From assembly GCA_030272585.1 (NCBI GenBank), contig BSYQ01000014.1, positions 310,001-374,000 of the forward strand: a stretch of DNA of 64,000 nt, written 5' to 3'. Every line of letters begins with the position of its first letter. Positions within the stretch are counted from its first letter, which is position 1. The translations under genes were made by a program, and so were the position numbers. Origin of the DNA: Bryopsis sp. KO-2023 (taxonomy: Eukaryota; Chlorophyta; Ulvophyceae; Bryopsidales; Bryopsidaceae). Under the pieces are notes generated by a model. It saw nothing but the letters and a program-made list of their open reading frames with translations, ran no database searches and was not told where the DNA came from. Shown piece by piece: positions 46,101-58,712 of the stretch.

Positions 46101-49100
46101 ATCACCGCTGTTTCAGAGTGGTGCTGGTCGTGAGACGGAGACGAGAGCATCAATTCCTCACCCCCCTACACCACGTCAAATTGACCTCAGTACTGCCCCT
46201 TATGCACGAACCCCTTTCTCGAAGCCAGTTTGTCGATCTAGAATTATCACCTGCCAGTCTACTGAGGATTCGACTTTTATTTCAGTGTCCCCAACTTGAG
46301 CAGTTTCTGCAAGTCTCGTCCAGATCACGGTTCTTCTTTGTCCAAACAAACGCAGTTTCCCCAGAACGATGAGTGCCTTTGGCCCGATATCGATATCTCC
46401 TGCGATCTGCAGGGGCACGGAGCCCTGATTTCCGTGGAGTATTATTGTTGCACTTCGCATAAACGCCACGCTGGAGTTTCCTGCTTTGAGTTCACCCTGC
46501 GATCACCACAGAAGATTCAGTTTAGAGTAGGCTCACAAACGATACAAGGCAATACGGAGGGAACTGTATATCTCTTTCAAGGTTGAGGAAGGCGGCTGCA
46601 ATGATCGCAAGCGATCTCACCGTCAGTAAAATACTATCAGCTTCCAAGGTCGTGGAAGCCATGGCCTCATCAAAAATAAGCTCTCCTTTGATATCCAGAG
46701 TTTTCATTTTAGGAGGCGGGATGTCCATGAGCAGCCTCCACTCCTCCTTCACCTCAACATCTTGATTGTGTTCTGGTAAAAAGCCGTTTGGCCACTGGGT
46801 AGCGTTGGACCATCTGCGGATGAAAGGCTCTCTGTCGACATCCACCACTTCAGGTTCGGGACACCCCTCTCTTGGGCATCTGTCCCCCTCGATTTTCACC
46901 ACCTATGGATGTGGCGCTCACATTTTCACAGGTCTGGCATGGGGGTTTGAAATCTGGTAGCGACCAGAAGCGAGAAATTTGAGACATCCACCTCAATAAC
47001 GAAACACTTGCATGTATTGCAGATGGGGAGAGGGGCGTTACTAAATCAAGTCAAAAGGCTTAGGTGACACGCTTGCCTGCTTCGTCCCGAATGCAACATC
47101 ATTCTTGCCACTGAACAAAACGGTCAATGTGCCGTTGATCATATCTTGGAAAGAAGCTCCCGTCCCTTCGGAGGCTACTGGAAGGGAGACTGTGGAGCCC
47201 AACACCTCCTCCCCGTTGTAGTGAATCTTAAAGTGGTCTCTGAAGTCCGAGTAATTGAAACGGATATAGAAGTAGTGCTCCGCCAACACATTTGTTACAT
47301 CGAGAGTGATCGACGTGAAGTCGACTTTCTTCCAATGCATTTCGTAGGTGTGCCCTTGTTTCATCGAAAAAAAAAAAAAACTGTCAATCGCAATTTTGTT
47401 ATGCAGTCTGAGAAAGCTTTTTGCCCCACAACTACCACACACCTGTTAGAAGTCCGACGGCCCATCCATTCTTAGGATTCTTCCACTTTTCGTTTCTGTA
47501 TGGAACACTTGACCAATCGCTGGTGCCGCCTTCGTCAGATTGCCTCACGAACATGGGGTCGTTCTTGAAATAGGAAAAAGGATTTGGGCTGTGGATTTCT
47601 AGAGTTGCCATCATCTCTTCTCGGGGGCACTCAAGAGAGCTATCCCACTCTTCCAAAGCAGAGCAGACACCTTCCAGATGCGACCATTTTGAAGTAACCA
47701 TGGTTGATAGCGATCCACCCACCAAGCTTCCGTCAGGATTGATGAACGTGTGCTGGGATCCCCACTTGACTTTGTTGGGGCTGTCGGTGAAAGACACGTT
47801 CTGGGTACATATCGATGAAGCAACGCGTAAGTCTTTCAACAAATGGTGCAAACACAGAGTGAAATTTGAGGAAGGATGGGGGCACAGGGCTCCAATACCT
47901 GGACAGTCGTCACTCTGGCATCTTGAAACTTATTGTTAGGGAAATTGCAGTGCGAGCACGAACCAAACGCCACAGCATCGCTCCCGTCGTAGTTCACAAA
48001 GCTGCTATCTTTTATGGTGTAGTTGAATCCTTGGCCAGAAACGATGAATCCGAAAGTTCTTCCCTTGTCGGGGTCATCCCGCAGATGATGTGGGATGCTG
48101 CTCGGCATGTTTGGAGTGTGTCCAACGAAAAGCGAGTCCTCTGTCATGGCCCCACCGCGCGGAGAGTTCATTTTAACGAATTCGATTCCTGTGCGCAAGT
48201 TATCCGCGAGCTTGAAGTTTTTGAATCGAACGTCTCCGATCTATGCCACACAACAGTCCAGTCGAAATCAGCAGTCTTGCAAAAAACCCATATTCCGATT
48301 GCGGAACTGAAAGTTCGCATTGCAAGTCGAATGCTGGAGAGGGGGAACACTCCCTTGTGCTAGTATTTACCAAGGAAGTCACTACGCCGCTTCTTTTGTT
48401 CTTGAACCCAGTGAAATCCTCCATGATCGCCGGAATTGGTAAATTGTTTTCATTGTCTGTTGAACCGAAACCGCACTCGACCTCTCGTGGAACAAAGAAG
48501 TTGAATATTCTCAGCCCATATCTCCCGTTCGAGTGCGCGACGTTTCCTTTAAAGGAGCCCAGCGCACTTCCAGGGGCACATACAGTGGTAGTCGCAGATG
48601 GACCGGTGGGATGTCGCTGGAGGTCGTACCAAAACCCATACCTGCGACATGTGCCATTGCTGCTATGTAAAGTTCGCTGAAGTTCGGGTATTCTGAATCC
48701 CCAGCCACTTCCGTCCGGAACACAGTGAATGATTTCATATCTTTTGAAGAGTTGTTCTGCAACTGGAGAAAAATACTTGCCGTGCTGAGCCGGCTGCGTG
48801 ATTCCCCTCGAAGTAGTTCGTGGGGTGCGTTATCCAGAAAGTGGCAGGGGTGGTGTCCGTGTCCAAAAGGGAGCTCGATGGCCGAGTCACAAGCCCAAGA
48901 TTATTCCTGACACGGTTGTTCTCCTCGATTGCGTCTTCGATAAAAAAGGCGTGGCCCATATTATTGTACGCCACATTGTGCTCCACGGTGAAATACTTGA
49001 CGGCGTGAATTGTTACTGCCCGGTTGAAGGTGTGGTGAATGGCACAGCCACGGACATAAGACTTGTGAATGCTGCCCAGAAGATGAAAGTGGATTGGGTA

Positions 49101-52100
49101 GCGTCCCAAATTGAAAGCTTGTCCGCACAGGCGGCACTCTATGTAGGAGATCCGGCCGACGGAAGTTCCCTCCCCTGGAGAATGGAGCATGATATGGGCT
49201 CCCCACTGCGATTTTATGCTGCTTTCGTCACCTTGTACCACCACGTTACGGGTAAGCACCCCAACCTCGGCCCTGCAGATGCAACAAAAGTTTATCCTTG
49301 TTTCACTTCAAGCCCCTAGAAACACACACAGACATGGTTATCTTCCTACCGCATGTCGATCTCCCGGTCGCCATATTCCAGCAACTCTCCAAAATGGCGA
49401 TATTTTATTGGCGGATCGACCTCCAGTGTTTTCCCGTCGACTCCGACCACGGTGAGCTCCTCAGCCTCCTCAAAATCGTAACTCGTTGAAGCAAGAACAA
49501 TCTTGTCCCCAACTTTCCAATTGACAGCCTCCTTCAAGTTCAGCACGGTATCCCCCTCTTCGACAGTTTGAGTGATCTGCGTCCACGTGGGTGTTTTTGG
49601 AGCTCCATGCATGTCAAGCTTCCCATAGCGGATCGCGATGTTCTTGGCCCCGTACAGCGGGAGCTCTTTTTCTGTCGTAGGATGCCCATGCAGAGTGATG
49701 GTGGCCTGGTGCAACAATAGGAAACATGTTGGACGAAACGTGGGTCATGAGCTGCAGCCAAGAGGACTCTGTCTGAAAACAAGACGTACAATGTTTTGGA
49801 AAGGTTCGTCTTCAGTCCCCACTATCAGGTGACCTCCCCGAACGAAGATATAGCTGGCTTGGAGATGTATGTCGCTGGTGTCGTCAAACTGCAGTGTTCC
49901 TTCGATGATTATCAGCACGAGCTTCGGGGGGGACACATCCAACAAAATATTTTGTCCTGGAGGAATCACCACACTCTCCCCTTCCCTACACACATCGACA
50001 GCGTTGTCGAACATTCCCCACATATTTCCCAAAGTTGAACTATATAGCTGAACTTATAGCTCAAGTTTTGGATCAACAAAACGGACCACGTTCACTTAAA
50101 ATACTCTCCATCTCGTGAGTTTTGCCTCAAGTTTAATGATGGCAGCGTTGTATGACGCAGTTGCAGAGGCCTCTGTTTTGGCATGGTTGTGCCCATACCT
50201 TGGTGGCGCTTCTCCTCCCCAGGTTGTGGTTGCTGACCAGCGATCAATGTACAGATACGTCAGTCTGTTGGTCGCTGCAGCTCCCTTTCCACTGATGACA
50301 ACTTCCAGGGATGGCTGGACAAACGCCTCCCGATATCCAGTGGAGCACACGACTTCTGACTCCGTGGCTTCTGTCACTTCGCAAGGGACGCCGTCGACCG
50401 TTACGCTCACTTGAGCGATCTAAGATAGCAAAAGGGGGAGGTGATACAAACACGGAAAAACTCGATAATGGGGAACTCATGTCGCCACCACAACCACGTG
50501 GCTATGAGCTTTGCGGTGTTGTTTCCTAAAGCAATATATTCCTTATATAAGGACAACTCGAGGAACTCACGTCTGTAGAGAATCCAGTTCCAGCGATTGT
50601 GAGCGACGTTCCCCCCGCTGTCGTGCCCAGCTCCGGAGAAATGCTTGTGATGTTGGGCGTCAAAGATGGGGAGTATTGGAAGGCTTCCGGCAGGGCGGCA
50701 GTCAGCATAGCATCAGAGGATTCTCCAACACCGACCGTGATATTGCACCGTTGATCGTCGCTGTCTGAAAAATGGACACCATGAAACTCCACCTCCCCAA
50801 CTCGGCAATAAGAACCTTCAGGGCCTGCGTAGCGAAGAAATCTGTACAGAGGCGCGTCACTCTCCACCTCGTAGCTGGTGTAGCCCTGGGGGGGTTCCTC
50901 GTCTACGGTGAGAATCTTATCATAGGAGTTACCATCGTTGGATCCCTGGAGCACGAGAATGGCTAGTGCCTTAGAACCAGAGATTTCAGATAAGTTGCTT
51001 GGCAGTGGTTTCTCAGGAATGGAAATCCATCCAGACTTCGAAAAGAATTCTTGAAACCTTACCCAGATGCTAGCCCAATGAATTCTTTGAGTTCCACGCC
51101 ATCCCGCTGAAGAATACGCTTCTGGGTGAATTCGAACAGATGTCAGCTTTACCAGGGCTCCCTGTCCAAAGTCCTTCCCCAGGTAGCAATTATTCGAATC
51201 GTATGCATAAAACCGTGTGGAGTAATCTCCGTCGAACGCTTTTTCTGCTGAATTCCTGTGACGTGACGATATGATCTCCCCCATGTCCAGCACTCGAATA
51301 TCATCAAGGCCATAAGACGAAGCAAGCGAGGGGGTTACGATTGGGGAGGTGATGCAAGTCAGAGACGTGAGCGTCACTTCTTGAGCCTTGCACTCCGAAG
51401 CGCAAATCGATACCCTTCAAACGAAAATGCAGTTGCCGTTTCAGTAATAAGGTCGAGTCTATAAAGCCACAATGAGGAAAGAGATCACCGATAGCTGTGA
51501 ACGAAATTGCAGATTAAAAAATAAATTGCACATCTACCTGTTCAGCTCAGGGTTTGTGGAAAACCCAGTTCCTTCGATAACAACAGTGCTGCCTCCAGCT
51601 ACACTCCCTGACGTTGGAGACACGCCAGTGAGGGTCAGGCCTCTTTCCACTTTGCCATTGCTTGTAGAGATCGTTGCAAACCCCAAGTTTTTGACCTCCA
51701 CCAAAAGATTGTATGTCCCTGCTGGCAAGTTGGCGACGGATACCTCCAGCGATGTGGTTTGTACAGACAGGACGGGAATCTCAACATCTGTGTAACCAAG
51801 AACACGAAGTCAACCCTAAGAATTGCTCAACATTCCTTTTGTTTTCTTCCGTCGTGGCTCAAGGGGTTGGTACTACGCACCATCAATTTCTTTTGCCGTA
51901 ACAGTAACTTCCTCAAGGTTCGATCCGAACCCAGATCCACCCCAGGTTATTATGGAGGTGTCTTCATCATATCTCCTGCTGCTTATGTTGGGACCCTCAG
52001 TCAAGTATGCCACATTGCAAGAATCAGGGCAATTGTGCTCTGCAAGAGTCTCTTGGTCGCCATCCAAGAGTGTTACTGAGATTGGGTGGGATCCAGCACC

Positions 52101-55100
52101 ACTATCCGTCGTCACACAAACAAGTTTCGACCACGAAATAGCCTTGGGAATGCAAGCGTGATCATCAATCTGCAGGGGAAGCAATTGTGGCGCAAAAACT
52201 CAGTGATTAAACTTAGTGTGAATACAATGTGTCCCTGATGTGGGGATTAAAGCGATGAAAAACATACCATGACGACGAAAGATTCTGCCGACCCAGGTGT
52301 CTCAGAGCTCTCAGAAAAACCCGTTCCTGTCATCGTAAGCGTAGCCCCTCTGGGAGATATTTCGTTTGGTGACACGCTCTCTACTGTTGCTTTGTATTGA
52401 AGGATGGGCAATCCTGATGCAAAGCCCTTATCCTCAAAGTACACGACGACCCTACAAGGATGGAAAGGAATGCGTCGCAACTCAACACGAGAAGTCGGGA
52501 AAGCCTGTTGCTCTTGTGTTAGTTCCCACCAAGCAAAAGAATTCCGGGCGAAAGAAACGCGAGAGGATGACGCACCTGTACACTCTTGCCAATGTTTCTG
52601 GAAGGAGAATCTCCACCGAGGAAGTACTAACGTCCAAAACATCGCAAGGAAAGAAATCACTCAAGTCTGCATACAGGGGGTCTCGACATGTCTCCAGGTA
52701 ACACAGCGTCCTATTCGGCGCAAGGTAGACTTGTATTTGTTCTTGACTGTCGAAATCCCCCGAGATGGTGATACGATCGCCGGCTGTTCCATCCAGTGTG
52801 GCATTCTCGGTTACGTTCGGCGTGTGGTTGAGCGAATAGGTGAATTTGCAGTTTTCCCCTGCCTTCATCAGCTCCCCCGCATCTACGGAAGATAATTTCC
52901 GTCGAGCAGGTGGAGGAGGAGACGGAGCTGGTGGTGGTGTCTGTGGCGGCGGAGATGATGGAGGTGGAGGTGGTGTCTGTGGAGGCGGGGATAATGGAGT
53001 TGGTGGAGCTGGTGGAGGTGGAGGTGGTGAAGCGGAAGGTGACGGAACGCTGCATTGAGCGTAATAGTTCTTCATTGCCGCTGCAACGAGCAAAGGCTCG
53101 TCTGGATCATCGTTCAGTACTGGTCCCGTAGCGCAGATAATGGTCGTGTAGTTTTGCTGTATTATCTCACACGGACTGTTGTAGATCCCAACCGAGACCA
53201 CGTTGGTGTCGAAACCCACTCCATCCCCAAAACCACTCCCCTGGATGGTCATGACCGTTCCGCCTTTGACACTACCTTGGATCGGCGTTATGCTCAAGAT
53301 TTCGAACTCGTAGCGAAAGCTGAAGGAGCCAATCGCTTGTCCATGCCCTTCGAGAAAGACCAGAACATCGTAGGACCCCGGGGTTCCTCCGTCCGTGTAT
53401 GCAGAAATCTCTGTTGGCTGTACAGTAACCAAGGTGCAAGGGCTTTCGCCAAGCATGACCGTGATTACGCTTGGATCCGTTCCGAAGCCCGTTCCCGAAA
53501 TGGTTATCAATGTCCTGGCAATACTGGGACCCCCGTCCGGACTGACGCCACTGACAACCAAAGAATCGTCATAGGTGAATCTGAAGGTTTGTGTCTCGCC
53601 GTTTATTGTGACGACTCCCTCAACTTCGCCCGTTGTGGTCCCTGGTGGAGAAACGAATTGGAGGCTGGAAGACGACGCTTTGGTGACATTTGCCTCGTTG
53701 CCGTCAATAGTGACTGTCACCTGGAAAATGGCATGTGGGAGTGCTGGCTGGTCAAGAATAAAGAACAAAAAAACACACATTTGACAGGAATGTCGTTTTA
53801 AAGCCAACGCTTACCTCGCTAACGCTCTCTCCAAAGCCAACTCCAGTCAAAGACACTGTTGTGGCGCCAGCGAGCGAACCCAGACTCGGACTTGCTGAAA
53901 GTATTTCCAGATCATTCGATATCTCGATGCCACCTGCTGCAAAAGAGGGCGGGAAACTTTCATAGAGAAGATGTTCTTGATTTTGTCGGCGTTGTTGCAG
54001 TGCAAAGGCTCAACCACGACCCAAAAAACGGCTCAACGGATGAACAACTCACCGGTGTCAACTGCCAATCCTTTATCCGCTATGTAGACCTCCACTGGGT
54101 GGAGGCCTGCGGGACCGCCGTCAGGGAGGTTGCAGGTGATTTCAGTGTCGGACGAGGCGCTCACTTCGCATTGGACTGCAGCAATCTCTACTCTTGGAGT
54201 CAGACTTCCAAACCCTTCTCCACTTATTTGCAGAGTTCGAGATCCATCCCCCGGTGTTACAGCCAAATTGGTTGCAGAAGGCGTCTCCTCCACCAGCCCC
54301 TGAGTTTTTGTATCACCAATAGGTAGGTATGCTCGCAAATGTGCAAAGTTTTCGTGTTTTCGAGTTTTTGTGGTTTTTTTTATGTTTAAACATAATGTCC
54401 AGACCTCCCAATAATGCCAGTATTTTGAACTGGGGATTCAGCAACGATGATACCAGTAACTTTTGCTTGTGAGGTCGTCTACTCGTACTGAAACACAGAA
54501 TGATGTGGGGTTTTCGTTTTGGCTTTGATCAGTTTGTCAGAAAAAACATACACTGAAGCTGCAATTTGTGTCCCCGCTGCAAGTGCTCAGCATCTCGTCC
54601 ACAAAGACGTGCACTTGTGGATTGTTTTCGGGAGTGACCAGCATGTCTGACGGTATGGGCATGTGGAGCTGATCGGTGTGGCCCGCTACCACCTCCCACA
54701 CATCGGTCAACAGAGTCGAGTTTCCAATTCCTCCATAGAGTCCACTATCGTCCAGCTCAAGGAGCTCCTCCACATCCCCAAAAGTTGAGGAGAATGTCAC
54801 AAAAAATGTTGGCTTGCCCGCATACCGATTCTGGCTCACGATGACAGGACCACCTGGAGCAATTCAAAAGCGCAAGAACTCAAAAAAATGTTATAAAAGA
54901 TACGTAGAAACGCCGTTGCAGAAGATGGTTTTGGGCTTCTACGCATGTAATATTGATTGATTGATTGATTGAGAAGATGGTGCAGGAGTTATCCTTGTAA
55001 CTCCTTGTAACATATTTGAATGCTTACCGAACAAGTTATCGGAGTTCACAGATTTTTCAATCGCCCTGTAGTCAGTGTTGAATGGAAACGATTCGGAGGA

Positions 55101-58100
55101 GGAGCCATTAAACCGCAGTTTGAAAGTCCCCCCAAGAGGTGGGGATCCCTCTTGCACCCTTTCAACAGATGTTTTGCATTGCCCTTCACAGACAAGGCTT
55201 TCAAAGATCTGAAGCATTTGTCGCTCGTAGTTCACGTTTGTTGGAAACTCGATGTCCAAAACACGCTTGGATGCATCCTCGCTTTCAACCCTGAGGATTC
55301 AAAAACTCGGTTCAACGCTTGCTGTACAGTGAAAAAATTGATGAATCTCTAAATATCGATCACAAGCAATTCTTGTTTCGAAACAAAGTCCTTTTGATAC
55401 GGGAGCGTTGGTTTAATTCAAAGTCCAGCTGGGTTGGACAATATTTGTCCCCACAGATATTAAAAAGTCGGGCTGAGATCATTGGATAGATGCACGTACT
55501 CTCTGACGATGACGGAATCCAGAGTCCTGAGATCTTGAAGTTCGTCGTCAATCGTTCTTGTAGATGCATCAAAAGATAAAGCCCCCGTCATATCCGTTTT
55601 CTGAATGCCGGTAGACTCTCTAATGGCATAGGACAAGCGAAAGGTACCCCCAATGGCATTTTCGATTGTTATCCTTTGAACTTCGTCAGTGAGGTTGGCT
55701 TGGAAAGTGAACCCTTGAACCTCACGGATGGAATTGAAATGGTACTCCCCATCGAGAGAAGGGGCCCTGGGAAACCAGAATAGAAGGTTATGGTCAACAT
55801 ACATCATTCGTTCATTGAGCAGCAGTTTTTCAAAAAGCTGAGGTTTGACTTACCGGACACCAACAGACAGATAGTCACCACCCCCATATTCAGCCATGTG
55901 CACCTCAAGAAGGTATCTTTTGTTTGCTTCCAGAGCGATCGGCTCAGAAAGTGCTTTGGGGTACCACCACAAGACACTCAGATGCCAGCGTCTGTTGTTA
56001 ATAATTTTTGTTGTGTTTCCTGGTGGATCCAGTGGGGTTATATAGACATCCGCAATGTCGTCCACCACATGGTAGAAGGTGTGGTTCCCTGAACGAAACA
56101 GAGCTCACGTGCTGCGTTGCGGCGACATTGCTTTCGATTGTGTGTGTGCAGTCGGCAAAGTTTCCGTTTCCTGTTTTACTTCTCACCAGTGGATTGAGGT
56201 GTGAAGATTGTTCGCAGCCTCTGCTCATAATTCTCTCCCCGACGAAACTCTGTTTCCAAGTCGTTGATAACGTCCTCGTGGGTGGGCAACCTTAAAGAGT
56301 GGTCCGGAAAATCTACGCTACCCGATCCAGCTAATCTCGAAAACAGTTGACGCCGAACGCCCCTTCCGCCACTGTATACATCTGCTTCCTCTGTATCTGT
56401 CCTTTTGGGGGTTACACAAGTGATGGAATTGGAGCCTGGGTTCACACACAAAACAAAATGGCGGCTGAATCATCTTGGCAATAGGAAGAAAGAGAAAGAA
56501 GATGGAACTGATCTTAGCTCGTATCCAAGTAGTTGGTGAAAAAACGAATCTTTCTCATGTATCTTTCGCACCGATTGACTTAATGGGGCAGCTTGTGCCA
56601 TCGATATCCACTTGAACACGAGCGCTGTCTTCCACAAACCCTTCACCCCTGATTGTGATCTCAAGTCCACCAGCCATGCTACCGTTGTTGTGGGATATTG
56701 ACGTGATTCTCGGGACGATCTGTACCATGTATGATTCCCCCTGGAAGTAGACAAGTGTTGCAGCCGTTTGTTTCCCAAAAGAGGAATGTGCATTTTCGAA
56801 TTCTGCCCGAGTCTGTAGTGCTTCTTACCTTAGGATTCACCATGTATCCACGGCCTTCCAATCTCCCATAGTCAGGGTACTGAAACAACTCCGTGACTTT
56901 CGCTTTGCCGTACACTCCGGCGATCACCAAAGATGCATTGTAGTATCCTGGAGTCGCAGTTACTGGCCCGTTGCAGTCGATTTGGAAACGCAAATCCTTC
57001 AATTCTGTATCATCCTCATCTGGTACCTGGCAATGGCCATACTCTCCAATGCCAATCTGCCGAATTCGCTCCACGGATCCAGAGTAAAGACTGCACACAA
57101 GACATCGATTTTGTTCAGCTCAACGATGTCTGAGTCAAACCACACGCTTCCATCGAGGCTCGGGCAAAAGGTGCAATTCCGCTGTTTTGGAAAGTTTCCC
57201 GAAAGGGATGTTGGAGAAGCGAGCGCTTGACTTACCCTCCATCGATGAAGTATCCTCTGTACTTGAGAAGCTGGCCAGGAGATGCGGTGTAAGGCTCCAC
57301 CCTGTAGAGATGTGGGGTTCGATAACTGCGGTAGTAGAACCCATATTTGATGGCGCGCCGGCGTCCATCAACGATCACCTGGATGCAACATGAGTTCAGT
57401 GAGCTTGATAAAGATCGTCTTAGCATGTGCACAACCATCAACGATTTCACCCCTTACCTCAACTGGTTGGCGTATATCGTCGTGTTCGCCTGGTGGGGTG
57501 TCCACGACAATTCTGGTTTCTGGAACGGAGTAGTAGTCGATCACTTTACACGCACGACCGCCCACGTACACCTGGTTCCCTCCACCTGACAGATCTTTTG
57601 AGAAGCCAAGGCCGTCGATTATTAGCCTGCGAACGCCTACTTGTCAGTCGTTGTGCAAGGGATGCGAACGTCGCAAGGACATTGTTTGATGGACTGTTGG
57701 GGCATTGTGGTAACTGCCGTGCAGGAGTGGCAGGCTCCGTGTACTCTAACAGGGCCTTGGTCGATGCAAAGGCTTGAGAAATTCTTTTATCATTTTAGAA
57801 AAGAACGATGGACATGGCGATTCTGGGGATATTTTCATGAAAGAGTTCGTTTGTTGATCGTGGGATAACGATTTTTTTTTTTGTGTGTTCAAGGTGTTGA
57901 TGCGGGTCCGAAAAAAGAGCCAGTGAAAGAACAAACGGAAAAAAACAAACGGAAAGAAAAAGACAAAACCCCACGAATCTAAGAACCTTGGCCTTCTGTA
58001 CATGTATTAGTTGATTAAATGATTGATTGAAACTCTTAATTCTCGAAGCTGATTTCCCCTGTGTGGGGTTTTGTGTGTGAATATTTCTCAGCTATTACTT

Positions 58101-58712
58101 CTACTCATAGCGAATGGCAGCTTCAGAAAAGCCCGTCAGTAAAACTAATTCGATACAGGCCATGATTTCCAAAGTCCCGCCGCCGGCACCTATGCCATGC
58201 TTTTAAGGCAATTTTGGGTTGAGTTGGGCATTAAGCTCAATCGTTTGTTTGTTTGGTTCGTCGTGCTAGCTTTTCTCGATTACGTACGACTTTCATTCCG
58301 GAGACTAATCCGATTTGCTTTAGTTCACTCCAACATACTTAAGCAACAAATTCAGCTGAAACACAGTCGCAACAGACGTGAATTTCTTTGCGGTCTGATT
58401 TGGAACGACAATAGACCTCTGTTCCGTCGCCTTGACTCGACTGACCCATTTGACGGGCTCGAGGGGCTATTATCATCTGGAATAATCTTTCAACAGGATA
58501 TTGAAACAGCTAGGGTGCGACGTTTTGGAGAAATACTGACAAAAACCAGAAAATACGAAAACAGCTCACCGTGTTCCACCCTCTGTGCTGCCCTCAGCTG
58601 TGCCAGAGGGAACGGCTGCAATTTTGTGAATCTCTTGAGAGTGCGCGACGTTGAAGCACAGGGTCCATATTGAAAGGAGCACCCGCAGCCTCCAACGAAT
58701 CTTGGGCCACAT
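41356..58712 (-). CDS. Fibrocystin-L/PKHD1L1-like giant type I membrane protein, 41 exons, about 3,911 residues
   Basis: The model starts at ATG 58712 (signal peptide VLLSIWTLCFNVAHS) and ends at a stop at 41356. Summed exon lengths are 11,736 nt, exactly in frame, and splice phases agree at every junction. Domain order is signal peptide, IPT/TIG domains, PA14 (about 380-460), more IPT domains, a Pro-rich linker (about 1,110-1,160), further IPT and a discoidin-like segment (about 1,560-1,700), G8-1, parallel beta-helix, G8-2, beta-helix, a SEA-like segment, one TM (about 3,774-3,798) and a cytosolic tail. This is the layout of PKHD1L1/fibrocystin (about 4,000-4,250 residues in mammals). It is probably a large glycoprotein of the cell or cilium surface (inference). 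Exons 11, 26 and the possible intron in exon 18 are the weak points. The exon list is in the five block entries. Confidence 0.88.
43293..46902 (-). other. Fibrocystin-like gene, exons 27-35: G8-2 domain and second beta-helix
   Basis: Exons are 46902-46621, 46496-46251, 46165-45933, 45838-45600, 45499-45246, 45176-44746, 44573-44242, 44129-43745 and 43524-43293. G8-2 runs RRWSNATQWPNGFLPEHNQD, then IPPPKMKTLDIKGELIFDE, then AFMRSATIILHG. The family phrase DVRTEVGLLSRNIKIMG follows in exon 29. Beta-helix segments include LSFVRNCAFHGNQNTA and GFAIHHTTEVGIGFNS. A Cys-pair segment GCVQGESCD-like lies at the exon 32 border, where I chose the acceptor giving FVR-GESCD. Confidence 0.8.
47077..50419 (-). 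other. Fibrocystin-like gene, exons 19-26: G8-1 domain and first beta-helix
   Basis: Exons are 50419-50105, 50047-49790, 49705-49350, 49272-48781, 48641-48371, 48240-47899, 47800-47443 and 47354-47077. G8-1 is split: WGGEAPP in exon 19 and VVIPPGQNILLDVSPPKL in exon 20. Exons 22-24 hold beta-helix repeats (GRYPIHFHLLG, CAIHHTFNRAVTIH, HPTNYFEGNHAAGSA). Intron 22 starts GCAAGT and is a GC-AG intron: with it the frame reads AGSA-RYGFWYDLQ, as the family requires. Exon 26 ends either at a GC donor (47077) or at GTGTCA (47071). Confidence 0.8.
50571..54299 (-). other. Fibrocystin-like gene, exons 12-18: IPT array, Pro-rich linker, discoidin-like segment
   Basis: Exons are 54299-54053, 53936-53815, 53720-52576, 52451-52268, 52169-51881, 51787-51538 and 51414-50571. 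IPT signatures include SVAGGSTVVIEGTGF, SVKGGTVMTIQGSGF and TTAGGTSLTIAGTGF. Exon 14 (1,145 nt) holds several IPT units and then a linker of about 48 residues, mostly Pro and Ser (SPPPPPPAPPTPL), like algal hydroxyproline-rich glycoproteins. Exon 18 contains LQGSNDGNSYDKI and YRFLRYAGPEGSYCRVGEVE, a galactose-binding/discoidin-like fold signature. A 99-base in-frame segment there (about 51062-50970) with GTAAGG and AG ends could be an intron. Confidence 0.75.
54930..54971 (+). mobile_element. Second (ATTG)n retroposon-like insertion, in intron 9 of the fibrocystin-like gene
   Basis: The 42-base insert has GGGCTTCTACGCATGTAAT then ATTGATTGATTGATTG. It is flanked by an exact 10-base direct repeat AGAAGATGGT (54920-54929 and 54972-54981). 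Relative to 37138-37187 it lacks the first hairpin arm, as expected of 5' truncation. It lies antisense to the host gene. Confidence 0.85.
57982..58030 (+). repeat. Degenerate relative of the (ATTG)n retroposon in intron 1
   Basis: CTTGGCCTTCTGTACATGTA is followed by TTAGTTGATTAAATGATTGATTGA. It has the same layout as the two clear insertions, with substitutions in every part and no clear target duplication. Probably an older insertion. Confidence 0.5.

Larger units (their letters stand above)
54392..58712 (-). other. Fibrocystin-like gene, exons 1-11: signal peptide, IPT and PA14 block
   Basis: Exons are 58712-58570, 57626-57458, 57378-57236, 57090-56829, 56740-56572, 56435-56187, 56088-55854, 55766-55500, 55290-55028, 54853-54552 and 54478-54392. 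Exon 2 opens an IPT domain (GGTRLIIDGLGFSKD). Exon 5 is another (VPRITSISHNNGSMAGG). Exons 6-7 give PA14 (ITPLDPPGN, then LEANKRYLLEVHMAEYGGGD). Exon 11 needs either the weak donor TAT|GTTTAA, which keeps the frame, or another solution. Intron 1 (943 bases) is the longest. Intron 9 carries the retroposon insertion. Confidence 0.8.

Noticed and set aside
48642-48780. Open minus-strand reading FTVFRTEVAGDSEYPNF as an exon of the giant gene
   Set aside because: It breaks the conserved beta-helix sequence. Treating it as a GC-AG intron restores family similarity.
57637-57745. Cys-rich possible exon (HGACHSCTAV, QCPCDVRIPC) in intron 1 of the fibrocystin-like gene
   Set aside because: Using it would leave a 14-base intron before exon 2. 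Skipping it gives the family-like join GGTR-LIIDGLGF. An alternative exon cannot be fully excluded.
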